Shown: in pieces, positions 55,805 to 64,000 of the stretch
Layout of the letters: every line of letters starts with the position of its first letter
How positions within the stretch are numbered: position 1 is the first letter of the stretch
Origin: Qipengyuania algicida
GTDB lineage: Bacteria; Pseudomonadota; Alphaproteobacteria; Sphingomonadales; Sphingomonadaceae
Direction: 5' to 3'
DNA length: 64,000 nucleotides
Assembly (NCBI RefSeq): GCF_009828025.1
Contig: NZ_WTYA01000002.1
Location: forward strand, 124,001-188,000
Notes under the pieces: model-generated
What the model was told of the DNA's origin: nothing
The model's input: the letters and a program-made list of their open reading frames with translations, nothing else
The model's database searches: none
Program-made: the position numbers and the translations under genes

Positions 55805-56641
55805 CTAGCCGCGGTTGCGCTTGCAGGGGCCGAGTTGGTCGAGCACGAAACGGTAATCGGACTGTGCCTGTGCGCGGTCTCTGGGGTCCTGCGCAAGATT
55901 CGCGCTATCGGGCAGGGTCGATGGCAATCCGCAAGCGAGGCGATACCATTCGAGCGTATCGGGCTCGGCCGGCTTGGCCGACTGATCGACCAGCTCGGTC
56001 CACGACACGCCCCAGTGCGGTGCCATGTTCGGCCTGCGCACGATGCTGAGCGCAGCCGGATCACCGTCTGCCGTGGTCAGGAAAATCTGCGTATCCGATT
56101 CGCCGGTCAGATTGCCCGGCGTCGACAACGCATCGCTCACCCCGGTAATCGCAGGCGGCGAATTGGGCGCGGCAAATGCTGCAAGAATCGGTTTCAGTTT
56201 CTCGGCCAACGCCGGAGACCACAAAAGCTGGGCGTCGGGCTTGACCAACTGTACCTGATCTGGACGTCCGGCGACCGGGCGCGCGAACAAAATAACCTCT
56301 TCTTTCTTGAGCTTGGGAGGTTTCCCCCTGGCGTCGAACGGCACGTCGACAAGATAGTGGAGGGCCGCGCCGATCGGGGCATTGCCCAGCAGCAAAGCCT
56401 GCGTCTGCGCTTCGATGTAAAGGCGTACATGGCCCGGAGCGACGTTCGGCGCGCGCTCCGGCGGAAGGGTAATCTGGCGGAGAATCTGCGCATGTATCAC
56501 CATCGGCGTGCCATCGGCCAAAGTCGCCAGATCGGCGTAGGTCGGACCAGGCGTGGCGGCAGGAGCCTGGGCAAATACGGGATTGGCCAAAGCCAGAGCG
56601 AATCCGCTTAGAGAGACGAGAAACAGGCGATTTGCGTGCAT
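55805..56641 (-). CDS. Secreted protein of unknown function
   Basis: 278 residues from ATG 56641 with a GAGGT site; a longer reading to 56719 is less likely. Signal peptide 1-24 (ending NPVFA). The mature protein has VIHAQILRQITLPPERAPNV, YIEAQTQALLLGN, a VDVPFDARGKPPKLKKEEVILF segment and a Cys pair (LACGLPS, LGPCKRN). I do not recognise a family. Its start is about 340 bases from tonB in the opposite direction. Confidence 0.6.
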   Translation of the reverse strand: MHANRLFLVSLSGFALALANPVFAQAPAATPGPTYADLATLADGTPMVIHAQILRQITLPPERAPNVAPGHVRLYIEAQTQALLLGNAPIGAALHYLVDVPFDARGKPPKLKKEEVILFARPVAGRPDQVQLVKPDAQLLWSPALAEKLKPILAAFAAPNSPPAITGVSDALSTPGNLTGESDTQIFLTTADGDPAALSIVRRPNMAPHWGVSWTELVDQSAKPAEPDTLEWYRLACGLPSTLPDSANLAQDPRDRAQAQSDYRFVLDQLGPCKRNRG

Positions 56642-56986
56642 GACATACCTCGATCGTTGGCGGCGGCATTTCCACGCATACAGCAAAGGCCGCAATTTCA
56701 GGCAAGTGCGTAGGGGCACGTGACTGAAACCCGGCTTAACCGATAAAGGGTTTGCTCGCGCAGCACAGGATGGCTAAGGCAAGCGACGCGTATGGGTTGT
56801 TGATATAAAATTACCCGACGCAGCCTTTTGGCGATCCCTTCGGGAACCCGGGCGGGGTATTGCACGTCTGGGTTAAGGATGGTTTCGTTAAAGGGTTAAC
56901 AGTTCAAGACGGGCGTCAACGATTTTATGATGTCTGAACGAGTGTCGCCGGGGTGACCCGGCGTGTCGATGGAGTGATGCAACCGA
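56642..56986. other. Intergenic region, probable tonB-exbBD promoter
   Basis: 345 bases between divergent genes. I see no gene. It contains several TTAA elements (for example GGTTAAGG, GTTAAAGGGTTAAC around 56870-56900) and a short CCCTTCGGG hairpin near 56845. This is where promoters for the tonB operon and for the divergent secreted-protein gene should lie. No clear CtrA (TTAA-N7-TTAA) or Fur site was found. Confidence 0.45.
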
Positions 56987-57646
56987 ATGGCTTATGCTGA
57001 TCAACAAATGAGTGGCAATCGCATGGTGGCGATTGTCATTGTTGTCCTTATCCACATCGCTCTCGGTTACGCGCTCATCACCGGTCTCGCTATGGAGGCG
57101 GTGAAGAAGGCGGTCGAGAAAGTGACAACGGTGGACATCAAGGAGCCGCCACCACCACCACCGCCGAGCGAACCGCCGCCACCGCCCAAGCCGGACACTG
57201 CTCCGCCACCGCCGGTCGCACCGCCACCGCCGATCAGCGTCGCCACCGCGCCGCCGCCGATCCAGACACAGCAGACGATTCCGCCGCCAGCACCGCCGGC
57301 AATCCGGATTCCGCCGCCTGCTCCTGTGGCGCCGCCTGCGCCTCCGCCGCCTTCAAAGGCCCGTGCAGCGCAATCGGAAGGCAACTGGGCACAGCGTATC
57401 ATCGACAACTACCCCTCGCGCGCCGTTCGCGAAGGCACCGAAGGTACAGTTGGCGTTGCTGTTGTGATCGGCACGAATGGCCGCGTCAGCAGCTGCTCGG
57501 TGACCAGATCGAGTGGGTCTTCGGTACTGGATAGTGCTGCGTGTGACGGAATGCAGCGCTATGCCCGGTTCAAGCCCGCACTCAACGCGGCTGGCGACCC
57601 GATTACCAGTAATTATTCCACCCGGATCGTATATCGGCTTCAATAA
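56987..57646 (+). CDS. tonB: TonB energy-transducing protein
   Basis: 219 residues. A single N-terminal helix (VAIVIVVLIHIALGYALITGL) anchors it in the inner membrane. A long proline-rich region (about 50-122, with many PPPPP runs) spans the periplasm. The C-terminal TonB domain (about 125-219) contains YPSRAVREGTEGTVGVAVVI, RVSSCSVTRSSGSSVLDSAA and RYARFKPALNAAGDPITSNYSTRIVYRL. It energises outer-membrane receptors. First gene of the operon with exbB and two exbD genes. Confidence 0.95.
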   Translation: MAYADQQMSGNRMVAIVIVVLIHIALGYALITGLAMEAVKKAVEKVTTVDIKEPPPPPPPSEPPPPPKPDTAPPPPVAPPPPISVATAPPPIQTQQTIPPPAPPAIRIPPPAPVAPPAPPPPSKARAAQSEGNWAQRIIDNYPSRAVREGTEGTVGVAVVIGTNGRVSSCSVTRSSGSSVLDSAACDGMQRYARFKPALNAAGDPITSNYSTRIVYRLQ

Positions 57647-57710
57647 TAACCTTAGCTTTCAGCCCCAAGGGACGGGGCACAAAGTACGGATTTAAAGAGG
57701 ACTCTTCGCA

Positions 57711-58499
57711 ATGACCATTGAACTTCTCGCTGCTGCCGGTTCGGCACCCCAGACCGACTTCGGCTTCATGTCTGCCATGGAGCAGGGCGGCATCATCTCG
57801 TGGGCCATTTTCAGCGTGCTCGCGATCATGTCGATCGGATCGTTCTACATCCTGTTCAGCAAGCTGTTCGAACAGCAGAAAATCCTGAACCAGTACCGCA
57901 CCGTGCGTACCCAGTTCTGGCGCGCCGGCACTCTCAAGGAAGGCGCTTCCAAGCTCGACAAGAACAGCGCATGGCGCCAGCTCGTCGACGATGCCAACAT
58001 GGCCGAAGACCAGCACCAGAAGATGGGCGACAGCCTTGAAGCGCATGACTGGCTCCACGGATCGCTCGCGCGTTCGGAAGCCTCGATCAACTCGAAGCTC
58101 GCCGGCGGCCTGCCGTTCCTTGCAACGGTCGGCGCAACCGCGCCTTTCGTTGGTCTGATGGGTACGGTTATCGGTATCTATCGCGCGCTAATCGGCATCG
58201 GCATGTCCGGCACGGCCTCGCTCGACAAGGTTGCCGGTCCGGTCGGTGAAGCACTGATCATGACCGCGATCGGCCTGATTGTCGCGGTTCCCGCGGTGCT
58301 TGCCTACAACTGGCTGCAGGCACGTAACCGCCGCATCGCCGAGCTTCTGTCGGGCTTTGCCACCGACCTGCTCGCCAACATCAGCTCGAAGGGCCAGGTC
58401 AAGCCGGCAACAGCAGCTGCCGCTCCGGCACGCACCGCAGCTCCGGCTGCTGCCAAGCCCGCTACTTCGACGACCACGACCACGACGACCAAGCGCTGA
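57711..58499 (+). CDS. exbB: ExbB/TolQ-family proton channel subunit
   Basis: 262 residues. Three transmembrane segments: GIISWAIFSVLAIMSIGSFYI (about 25-47), then LPFLATVGATAPFVGLMGTVIGIYRAL and VGEALIMTAIGLIVAVPAVLAYNW, the conserved MotA/TolQ/ExbB core. With ExbD it forms the motor that drives TonB. The C-terminal tail is Ala/Pro/Thr-rich (AAAPARTAAPAAAKPATST-TTTTTKR). Starts 64 bases after tonB. Confidence 0.95.
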   Translation: MTIELLAAAGSAPQTDFGFMSAMEQGGIISWAIFSVLAIMSIGSFYILFSKLFEQQKILNQYRTVRTQFWRAGTLKEGASKLDKNSAWRQLVDDANMAEDQHQKMGDSLEAHDWLHGSLARSEASINSKLAGGLPFLATVGATAPFVGLMGTVIGIYRALIGIGMSGTASLDKVAGPVGEALIMTAIGLIVAVPAVLAYNWLQARNRRIAELLSGFATDLLANISSKGQVKPATAAAAPARTAAPAAAKPATSTTTTTTTKR

Positions 58500-58581
58500 T
58501 CTCATTACCGGGCGTTGCGCTCGTCGCGACGCCCGGATGAGACATATGAGTTCAGAAGCGAAGAAACGGATAGGATAAACC

Positions 58582-59115
58582 ATGGCGATTTCGACGGGCG
58601 GAGGCGGCAGCGATACGCCGATGTCGGACATCAATACCACGCCGCTCGTGGACGTGATGCTGGTGCTTCTCATCATCTTTCTGATCGCCGTTCCGGTGGC
58701 GATCCAGACAATCGACAAGCTCCATATTCCGATCATTAAATCGACGCCGTCCAAGGACAAGGTCGAGAACCTGCTGCTGACAGTGAGCACCACCGACGCC
58801 GCAGGCCGCAGTGCCGGGCAACCCGGATTTGAGGGCGCGACGCGCACGGGCCAGTGCCGGGTGTATTTCAACAACATCACCCCGGTCGATTCCCAAGAAC
58901 TGTACGACAAGGCATTCAAGCGCCTTGATGATATCGTGCAGCGCGCGGGCGGCCCGGACGCGATCAAGAACGATCCGGACAAGATCCCCCAAGTGTTCAT
59001 TCGCGGCGACGTTCAGGCCCCCTGGTCCTGTGTCGCAGGGGCGATCTACAACGTGCAGGCTGCGGGCTATCCCACGGTCGGCTTCATTTCCAACCCGGTC
59101 GACCCGAACGGCTGA
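58582..59115 (+). CDS. exbD: ExbD/TolR-family protein (larger copy)
   Basis: 177 residues. The N-terminal PMSDINTTPLVDVMLVLLIIF (with the membrane Asp of LVDVMLV) identifies ExbD. The periplasmic domain is longer than in the next copy and has an extra segment (AAGRSAGQPGFEGATRTGQC) and two cysteines (Cys in GQCRVYFNN and PWSCVAGA). It probably forms the ExbD dimer in the ExbBD motor, possibly a heterodimer with the smaller copy. Confidence 0.93.
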   Translation: MAISTGGGGSDTPMSDINTTPLVDVMLVLLIIFLIAVPVAIQTIDKLHIPIIKSTPSKDKVENLLLTVSTTDAAGRSAGQPGFEGATRTGQCRVYFNNITPVDSQELYDKAFKRLDDIVQRAGGPDAIKNDPDKIPQVFIRGDVQAPWSCVAGAIYNVQAAGYPTVGFISNPVDPNG

Positions 59116-59152
59116 TCGGCCGCCCGACGCAATAATTCAGGAGTAACCCACC

Positions 59153-59587
59153 ATGGCAATGTCAGGCGGCAGCGACGATGGCAGCCCGATGATGGAGATG
59201 AACACGACGCCGCTCATCGACGTCATGCTCGTGCTTCTCATCATGTTCATCATCACCATTCCGGTCGCGACCAATTCGATCAACATCGATCTTCCGGTTC
59301 CCAATCCGGCGAACAACATCACGGTCGAACCGGTGAAGAACAAGCTGGTCATTACCCAGGCCAACGAGATCCTGTGGAATGGCAACACCATCAACGAAGG
59401 CCAGTTGGTCACGCTGCTGCAAGAATCCGCGGCAATGAACCCGGAACCGGAATTGCAGTTCCAGCCTGAAGCGCTGGCGAGCTATGATCTCTCGGCAAAG
59501 GTGCTCAACATCATCAAGAACTCGGGCGTTACGAAGTTCGGCTTCGTCGGCAACGAGCAATACCGGAATTTCGGCAAGGCTGGCTAA
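59153..59587 (+). CDS. exbD: ExbD/TolR-family protein (smaller copy)
   Basis: 144 residues. MMEMNTTPLIDVMLVLLIMF holds the conserved membrane aspartate. The periplasmic part is the usual length and ends VTKFGFVGNEQYRNFGKAG. It follows the larger ExbD copy by 37 bases; two consecutive exbD genes after exbB is the common layout in sphingomonads and their relatives. The operon ends here with a strong terminator. Confidence 0.95.
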   Translation: MAMSGGSDDGSPMMEMNTTPLIDVMLVLLIMFIITIPVATNSINIDLPVPNPANNITVEPVKNKLVITQANEILWNGNTINEGQLVTLLQESAAMNPEPELQFQPEALASYDLSAKVLNIIKNSGVTKFGFVGNEQYRNFGKAG

Positions 59588-59613
59588 CGCAGCTTTCCCA
59601 ATCAGACACAATG

Positions 59614-59640
59614 AAGGGGCGGAGCGATCCGCCCCTTTTT
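59614..59640 (+). terminator. Rho-independent terminator of tonB-exbB-exbD-exbD
   Basis: GGGGCGGA (59616-59623) pairs perfectly with TCCGCCCC (59628-59635) around GCGA, followed by TTTTT. It lies 28 bases after the second exbD. Confidence 0.94.
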
Positions 59641-59659
59641 GTTGTGCCCGCTTCACCAG

Positions 59660-60820
59660 CTATTCGCCGCGTGAATGGTCGATCTCAACCGACGTTGCCG
59701 ATCGATGACGTCCTATTTCGCGATCGTAAAGCACCGCGCTTACCAGTGCGACCAGCACAACCAGCACCGCAAATCCACCGAGGCCGAGCGCCAACGCACG
59801 ATTGGCACCTGGCAGCGCGGCAGCACGCCCCGCGGCGTGAGCCTGTGACGTGCCCATCCGTGCCCGGCGGTCGTCGGCGCGCTGTTCCTCCGCGCCCCAG
59901 CGATGCAGAATCAGGATGATCGAGATCGCAAACATCATCGCGCCGGGGATCCACATGAGAAGCCCGCCGATCTGCTCGTCGATCACCGGAGCCAGCCCCA
60001 GCATCCGCCCCATCACATCATAGGCGCTGTAAATCGGCGCGGACTTGAACGCGAGATAGGCACCCAGCAGGATATTGCCCATCGCCGCGCACCAGAACAT
60101 GACCAGCCGCGTTCCCAGCCGTGCCCCCGCAGGCGCGGGTCTTGGATCGAAAATCACGAAGAAGAAGAACAGCCCCGTCACCAGCAGGCTGACGTGCCAG
60201 CAGTAATGGATCGCCTCATCGAGGATCGCGATGTCGTGAAAATGCGGGATCATCCAGAACAGGCTGGTGCCCACGAACAACACGGTCGCAATTAGCGGAC
60301 TGGCGAAAAAGCCGAACACGCTCCTCACTCCGCCACTCCCGGCGATCGGCGCGAACACACCGCGCCGCAACCAGTTGGGCATCCCGCGAATGAGCGTGGC
60401 CTGCGGTTGCGAGAGCAGCAGCAGCATCGGCCCGATCGAGCGCAGCAGCATGTGCTCGACCTGATGCACTGCGAAGACGTGATCTGCCAGTGGCTCGATC
60501 GGCGAAAGCAGCGCCAGCGACAGCGCCACCAAACCGCCAAAGAACAGCGCGTGCCGCCACCAGCGTGCCCTCGCGCCCCGTCGGACCCCGGAGATATACA
60601 ACGCCGCTGCGATCAATAACCCAGCGACGATCTCGGGTGGAAACTGCCACATCGCCATGATCGGCTCGCCGGGATGAATTTCATCGCCATGCGCCATCGC
60701 GGCATTCGAAAAGGCCAGCCAAGGTGCGGCCAGCACGGCATAGATTTTGCGAATAATGGCGCGTGTCCCCCGCGTCTGTTGGTTCTGCCCTCCGCCCGTG
60801 CCGCTATCAGATCGCGACAC
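59660..60820 (-). CDS. CtaG-family (caa3-type) cytochrome c oxidase assembly protein
   Basis: 386 residues from a GTG (60820). After a signal-like N-terminus (ending SNAAMAHGDE) come seven or more membrane helices. LSPIEPLADHVFAVHQVEHMLLRSIGPMLLLLSQPQ and IPHFHDIAILDEAIHYCWHV, with conserved His residues, are typical of the caa3_CtaG family (distinct from the Cu-chaperone Cox11/CtaG). The C-terminus has an extra helix (LGGFAVLVVLVALVSAVLY). It probably helps assemble or insert copper into a terminal oxidase; no oxidase genes are nearby. Confidence 0.88.
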   Translation of the reverse strand: MSRSDSGTGGGQNQQTRGTRAIIRKIYAVLAAPWLAFSNAAMAHGDEIHPGEPIMAMWQFPPEIVAGLLIAAALYISGVRRGARARWWRHALFFGGLVALSLALLSPIEPLADHVFAVHQVEHMLLRSIGPMLLLLSQPQATLIRGMPNWLRRGVFAPIAGSGGVRSVFGFFASPLIATVLFVGTSLFWMIPHFHDIAILDEAIHYCWHVSLLVTGLFFFFVIFDPRPAPAGARLGTRLVMFWCAAMGNILLGAYLAFKSAPIYSAYDVMGRMLGLAPVIDEQIGGLLMWIPGAMMFAISIILILHRWGAEEQRADDRRARMGTSQAHAAGRAAALPGANRALALGLGGFAVLVVLVALVSAVLYDREIGRHRSATSVEIDHSRGE

Positions 60821-60835
60821 CGCCGACCAGTCTCC

Positions 60836-63308
60836 TCACTGGCCAGGATCAGGCAGATCGTCCACTCGCATCGCAGCGGCGGCGAGGCTTTCCGCTTCCA
60901 GCAGCAATTCGTCGTCGACGCTGCCCTGCGGCGTCGCTTCGCGCCCGATCATCACCATCACCGGCACCGCGAGCGGGCTGACCCGCTCCAGCGTGACATG
61001 GGCCAGCCGTCCCGCCGCCTCGTCGAGCAGATCGCCCAGCCGCCCGGCGTCGGTCATCTGCGTGCGCGCATCGGCCCACGCCGCTTCCAGCAGCAGGTGA
61101 TCAGGTTCGTATTTGCGCAGAACGTCATAAATCAGGTCGGTCGAGAAGGTCACCTGCTTACCGGTCTTGCGCTTGCCGGGATGCTGGCGTTCGACCAGCC
61201 CACCGATCACCGCCACCTCGCGAAAGGCGCGCCTCAGCAGGTAGCTTCCTTGCACCCAGTCGATGAATTCGTCCTGCAAGATATCGGGCGAAAGCAGGGG
61301 TGCGGGATCGGTCACCGGCTTCAGCCCCCACACGGCAAGGCTGTAATCATTGGCGACGAAACCACCCGGCATCAGCCCGCGATCCTCCATCCGCTTGGTG
61401 ATCAGCATCCCCAGGCTCTGGTTCGCGTTCCAGCCGATGAAAGTGTAATAGACGGTGTAGTGGGCGCCTGGCGTGCGGGAAGCTTTCGACCAGCAGGCTG
61501 TCCGGCCCCGGCAAACTGCTGCGCCAGTCCTGCACTTCCAGCCATTCGCGCACATCGTCAGGGAAGCGCGCCCACCCTGCGCGGTCGACCAGCATTTCGC
61601 GCACCCGCCCGGCGAGATGGGTGGTAAGTGGCAGGCGTTGGCCGCCATAGGAAGGGATGGTGGCGCTCGTCTTGGCCGCGCGCACCAGAACTTCCATATC
61701 CTGAAGCTTGACGACTTCGAGGCTCATTCCGGCAAAGGCAAAAGTGTCGCCGGGAGAAAGGGACGCAGCGAAACGCTCCTCGACCTTGCCGAGACTGCGC
61801 CCACCACGCCCGCGTCCGGCGGCGATGCGGACCTCGAGCATTTCGGAATCCACGATGATCCCGGCGTTCATCCGGTGGCGCGCCGCCTGTTCGGGGTGTG
61901 TCAATCGCCACGTCCCGTCATTGTCGCGAGTGATGCGTTTGAACTTGTCATAAGCGCGCAGCGCGTAGCCGCCATTCTCGACGAAGGAGAGCACGCGAGA
62001 CCACACGTCTTCATCAACCCACGAATAGGCGAAGGTGGAGCGAATCTCGGAGAGCAACTCGCCCTCGTGGAATGGCTCCGCGCAAGCGCAGCCCATCACG
62101 TGTTGGGCCAGCACGTCGAGGCCGCCGGGGCGGAAATCCTCTCCGTCCCTCTGACCCTGATCCACCGCATCCTTGGCCGCGGTCGCCTCGAGGAATTCGA
62201 AGCGGTTTCCCGGCACCAGCAGCGCACGGCTGGGCTGGTCGAGCCGGTGGTTGGCGCGTCCGATGCGCTGGAGCAGGCGGCTCGATCCCTTAGGCGCGCC
62301 CATTTGTACCACCAGGTCGATATCGCCCCAGTCGACTCCGAGATCGAGGCTGGCAGTGGCGACGAGTGCCCGCAGTTCCCCGCGCGCCATCGCTCCTTCG
62401 ACTTTGCGCCTTGCCTCCTTGCTCAGCGAGCCATGGTGTATCCCAATCGGGAGGGTGTCCTCGTTGACCTCCCACAGCTTCTGAAAGATGAATTCGGCGA
62501 GGAAGCGCGTGTTGGTAAAGATCAGCGTGGTGCGATTTTCGCGGATGCGCTGATAGAGCTGAGGCACCGCCCAGGTCGCGGCATGGCCGCCCCAGGGCAC
62601 GCGCTGTTCTTCGGGCAAAAGGATTTCGACCTCGGCCGGAGCGCCCTGCTCCCCCGCAACCAGATCCACCGTATCGATATCGCCCCAAGGGGCCAGCCAC
62701 GCGCGAAACGTCTCAGGGTCGGCTACGGTGGCCGACAAGGCCGCGCGCTGCACCTGCGGAGCGATCGCCTGGAGGCGGCTGAGCGCCAGCGCCAGAAGAT
62801 CACCGCGCTTGCCGGTGGCAAAGGCGTGGATTTCATCGATCACGACGCGCTTCAACCCGGCGAACATCGCGAAGCTGTCAGGATAGGACAGCAGCAGCGA
62901 GAGGCTTTCGGGCGTGGTCAGCAGCACATTCGGCGGGCGGCTGCGCTGGCGCTTCTTGCGGTCCGAAGGCGTATCCCCGCTGCGTGTTTCGACCCGGATC
63001 GGCAGGCCCATCTCATCGATCGGTGCGATCAGATTGCGCTGCACATCATGCGCCAGCGCCTTGAGCGGAGAGATATACAGCGTGTGGAGGCTGTCCGGCG
63101 GAGGCTCGCCCGCAAGCCGTGTGGACGTGAAATCGGCTAGGGTCGGCAGGAAGCCCGCGAGCGTCTTGCCCGCCCCCGTATCGGCGACCAGCAGCGCGTG
63201 ATGACCTGCATCGGCAGCCGCAAGCATTTCGCGCTGATGGCTGCGCATTCGCCAGTCCCGCCCGGAAAACCAGGCAAGTATTTCCGGCGGAACATTGTCC
63301 TGATTCAT
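60836..63308 (-). pseudogene. Lhr-type ligase-associated DEXH helicase, split by a one-base frameshift
   Basis: The start (63308, MNQDNVPPEILAW) and first 600 residues are intact: ATP site LLVADTGAGKTLAGF, VIDEIHAFATGKRGDLLALAL, SATVADPETFRAWL, TLIFTNTRFLAEF, GIHHGSLSKEARRKVEG and QRIGRANHRLDQP. At a GGG run (61462-61464, CCC on the coding strand) one extra base shifts the frame: FPHARR is followed by PLHRLL, whereas the other frame reads HYTVYYTFIGWNANQSLG and continues to LPDPGQ at 60836. Removing one base restores one protein of about 823 residues. It could be a real mutation or a sequencing error. The usual partners (ligase, PdeM-type phosphatase) are absent. Confidence 0.82.
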
Positions 63309-63583
63309 CGCCCTCCATCCTGGCCGGCAATTCCGAGCGCTGCCACTACTCTCACACGCTCCGCATGAGCCCTGGTGTTGCTAGGAATTGAAAGAATATT
63401 TCTACTTATTTCAGTGGCTTCGAAAGCGCCAAAGCGCCCTAACCACAAGCCGACAAGTGCAACGTCTTCCCCCACAGATCGTTTCAATAGCACAAGCCCG
63501 CAAACGGGCACTCTCGCCATCCGATCCGCTGCGGGCTGCCGGGCAATTCGGATGTCACTCTAGTGCAGCTGCAGGAGACCATC

Positions 63584-64000
63584 ATGACAAATCGCTACAG
63601 ATATTCGCAGGATTCGGAATATGACAGCAACACGCGTCGCGGAAATCGCCAAGCCGAACAGTTCGAAGCTGATTCCAAAAACCAATATGGTGACGATCGC
63701 TACAACAGCCGACAAGCTCGCCGCGACGAAAATTGGCGTGGTCGTCAGAATCGGGACCGCGACAACGGCCTGATTCATTCCGACACTAGCTACCGCGAAG
63801 ATTACCGCCCGCTCGACGATTATGACCGGGCATCTTTCGGGTCAAAGTCCCGCTACGAAGAGTTGGGCTCAACCCACAGTTATTTCCGCCCGGACGATTT
63901 CGGGGGGGAAGACTACACTCGGGGAAGCCGTGGGAGTTACGGCGTGGGTCAGTCCAGCCGAGGCTACGGCTTTCGCGGAGGTTCCACCGCAGGCTATGGT
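63584..64000 (+). CDS. Tyr/Arg/Asp/Gly-rich low-complexity protein, 5' part (runs off the window)
   Basis: From ATG 63584 (GGAGA upstream at 63574-63578) the frame is open to the end, 139 residues. The sequence is hydrophilic and repetitive: many YR, RD, DY and GYG steps, such as NRYRYSQDSEYDSNTRRGNR, REDYRPLDDYDRASFG and SSRGYGFRGGSTAGYG. No hydrophobic core, signal peptide or metal motif is visible. Such N-terminal regions are seen on some BON-domain proteins of alphaproteobacteria, but the C-terminus is outside the window so this is only a guess. Confidence 0.6.
   Translation, partial: MTNRYRYSQDSEYDSNTRRGNRQAEQFEADSKNQYGDDRYNSRQARRDENWRGRQNRDRDNGLIHSDTSYREDYRPLDDYDRASFGSKSRYEELGSTHSYFRPDDFGGEDYTRGSRGSYGVGQSSRGYGFRGGSTAGYG

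Noticed and set aside
56870..56905. Clustered TTAA elements suggesting a CtrA site
   Set aside because: The spacings are 4 and 11 bases, not the 7 needed for TTAA-N7-TTAA.

Overview
The window is 64 kb of GC-rich chromosomal DNA with dense, often overlapping genes. It most likely comes from a sphingomonad alphaproteobacterium, probably in or near the Erythrobacteraceae. The clues are a serine palmitoyltransferase beside its own acyl carrier protein (sphingolipid synthesis), a DivK-type response regulator, a TraR/DksA protein with a decayed zinc finger, DUF3572 and DUF4112 genes, a TonB-ExbB-ExbD-ExbD operon, and the decayed remains of what looks like a gene-transfer-agent (GTA) cluster. I assign this from gene content; no rRNA or other taxonomic marker is present. 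I found no rRNA, tRNA, CRISPR array or insertion sequence.

Layout. 1-2.9 kb: the 3' part of oxyR, a DUF2975 membrane protein with its Xre regulator, a retropepsin-like protease and a small membrane protein. 2.9-5.6 kb: the kynABU operon (tryptophan to anthranilate). 5.6-9.1 kb: DUF4112, an orphan peptide-binding lipoprotein, PilZ, DksA and a Sel1-like protein. 9.1-12.4 kb: a tightly coupled five-gene run (DUF3572, HAD, RidA, GDPD, FemAB-like). 12.4-14.4 kb: divK, then ACP and serine palmitoyltransferase. 14.4-19.6 kb: an AT-richer lipoprotein, OsmC, a membrane-tethered LuxR-type regulator, and a sterol-desaturase-family gene divergent from a Crp/Fnr regulator. 19.9-21.4 kb: the collapsed phage/GTA remnant. 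21.5-23.3 kb: an OmpA-like porin with a 28-proline linker, and sodC. 23.3-30.1 kb: an MFS transporter, queC, argD-argF-hslO and a two-domain cold-shock protein with a Gly/Arg-rich N-terminus.

30.5-35.6 kb: a second sterol-desaturase-family protein with a GMC oxidoreductase, and glnK-amtB behind a clean sigma-54 promoter. 35.7-47.2 kb: a long minus-strand block in which the usual rpmI-rplT-pheS-pheT arrangement is interrupted by two paralogous AraC regulators and continues through an aldose-epimerase-like gene, an SDR, prfC, an alpha/beta hydrolase, a PNPOx-like gene and an endonuclease/exonuclease/phosphatase gene. 47.3-55.8 kb: three SDRs, a HisN-type phosphatase, another AraC regulator, prs, glpX and hom. 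57-59.6 kb: tonB-exbB-exbD-exbD ending in a strong terminator. 59.7-64 kb: a CtaG-family protein, a Lhr-type helicase broken by a single-base frameshift, and the 5' end of a Tyr/Arg/Asp-rich low-complexity protein.

Most of the window is ordinary core metabolism and housekeeping. The parts most worth a second look are the amber-riddled, internally deleted GTA remnant, the AraC pair inside the ribosomal-protein/pheST block, the ToxR-like LuxR regulator, the AT-rich lipoprotein and the duplicated 3' end of glpX.
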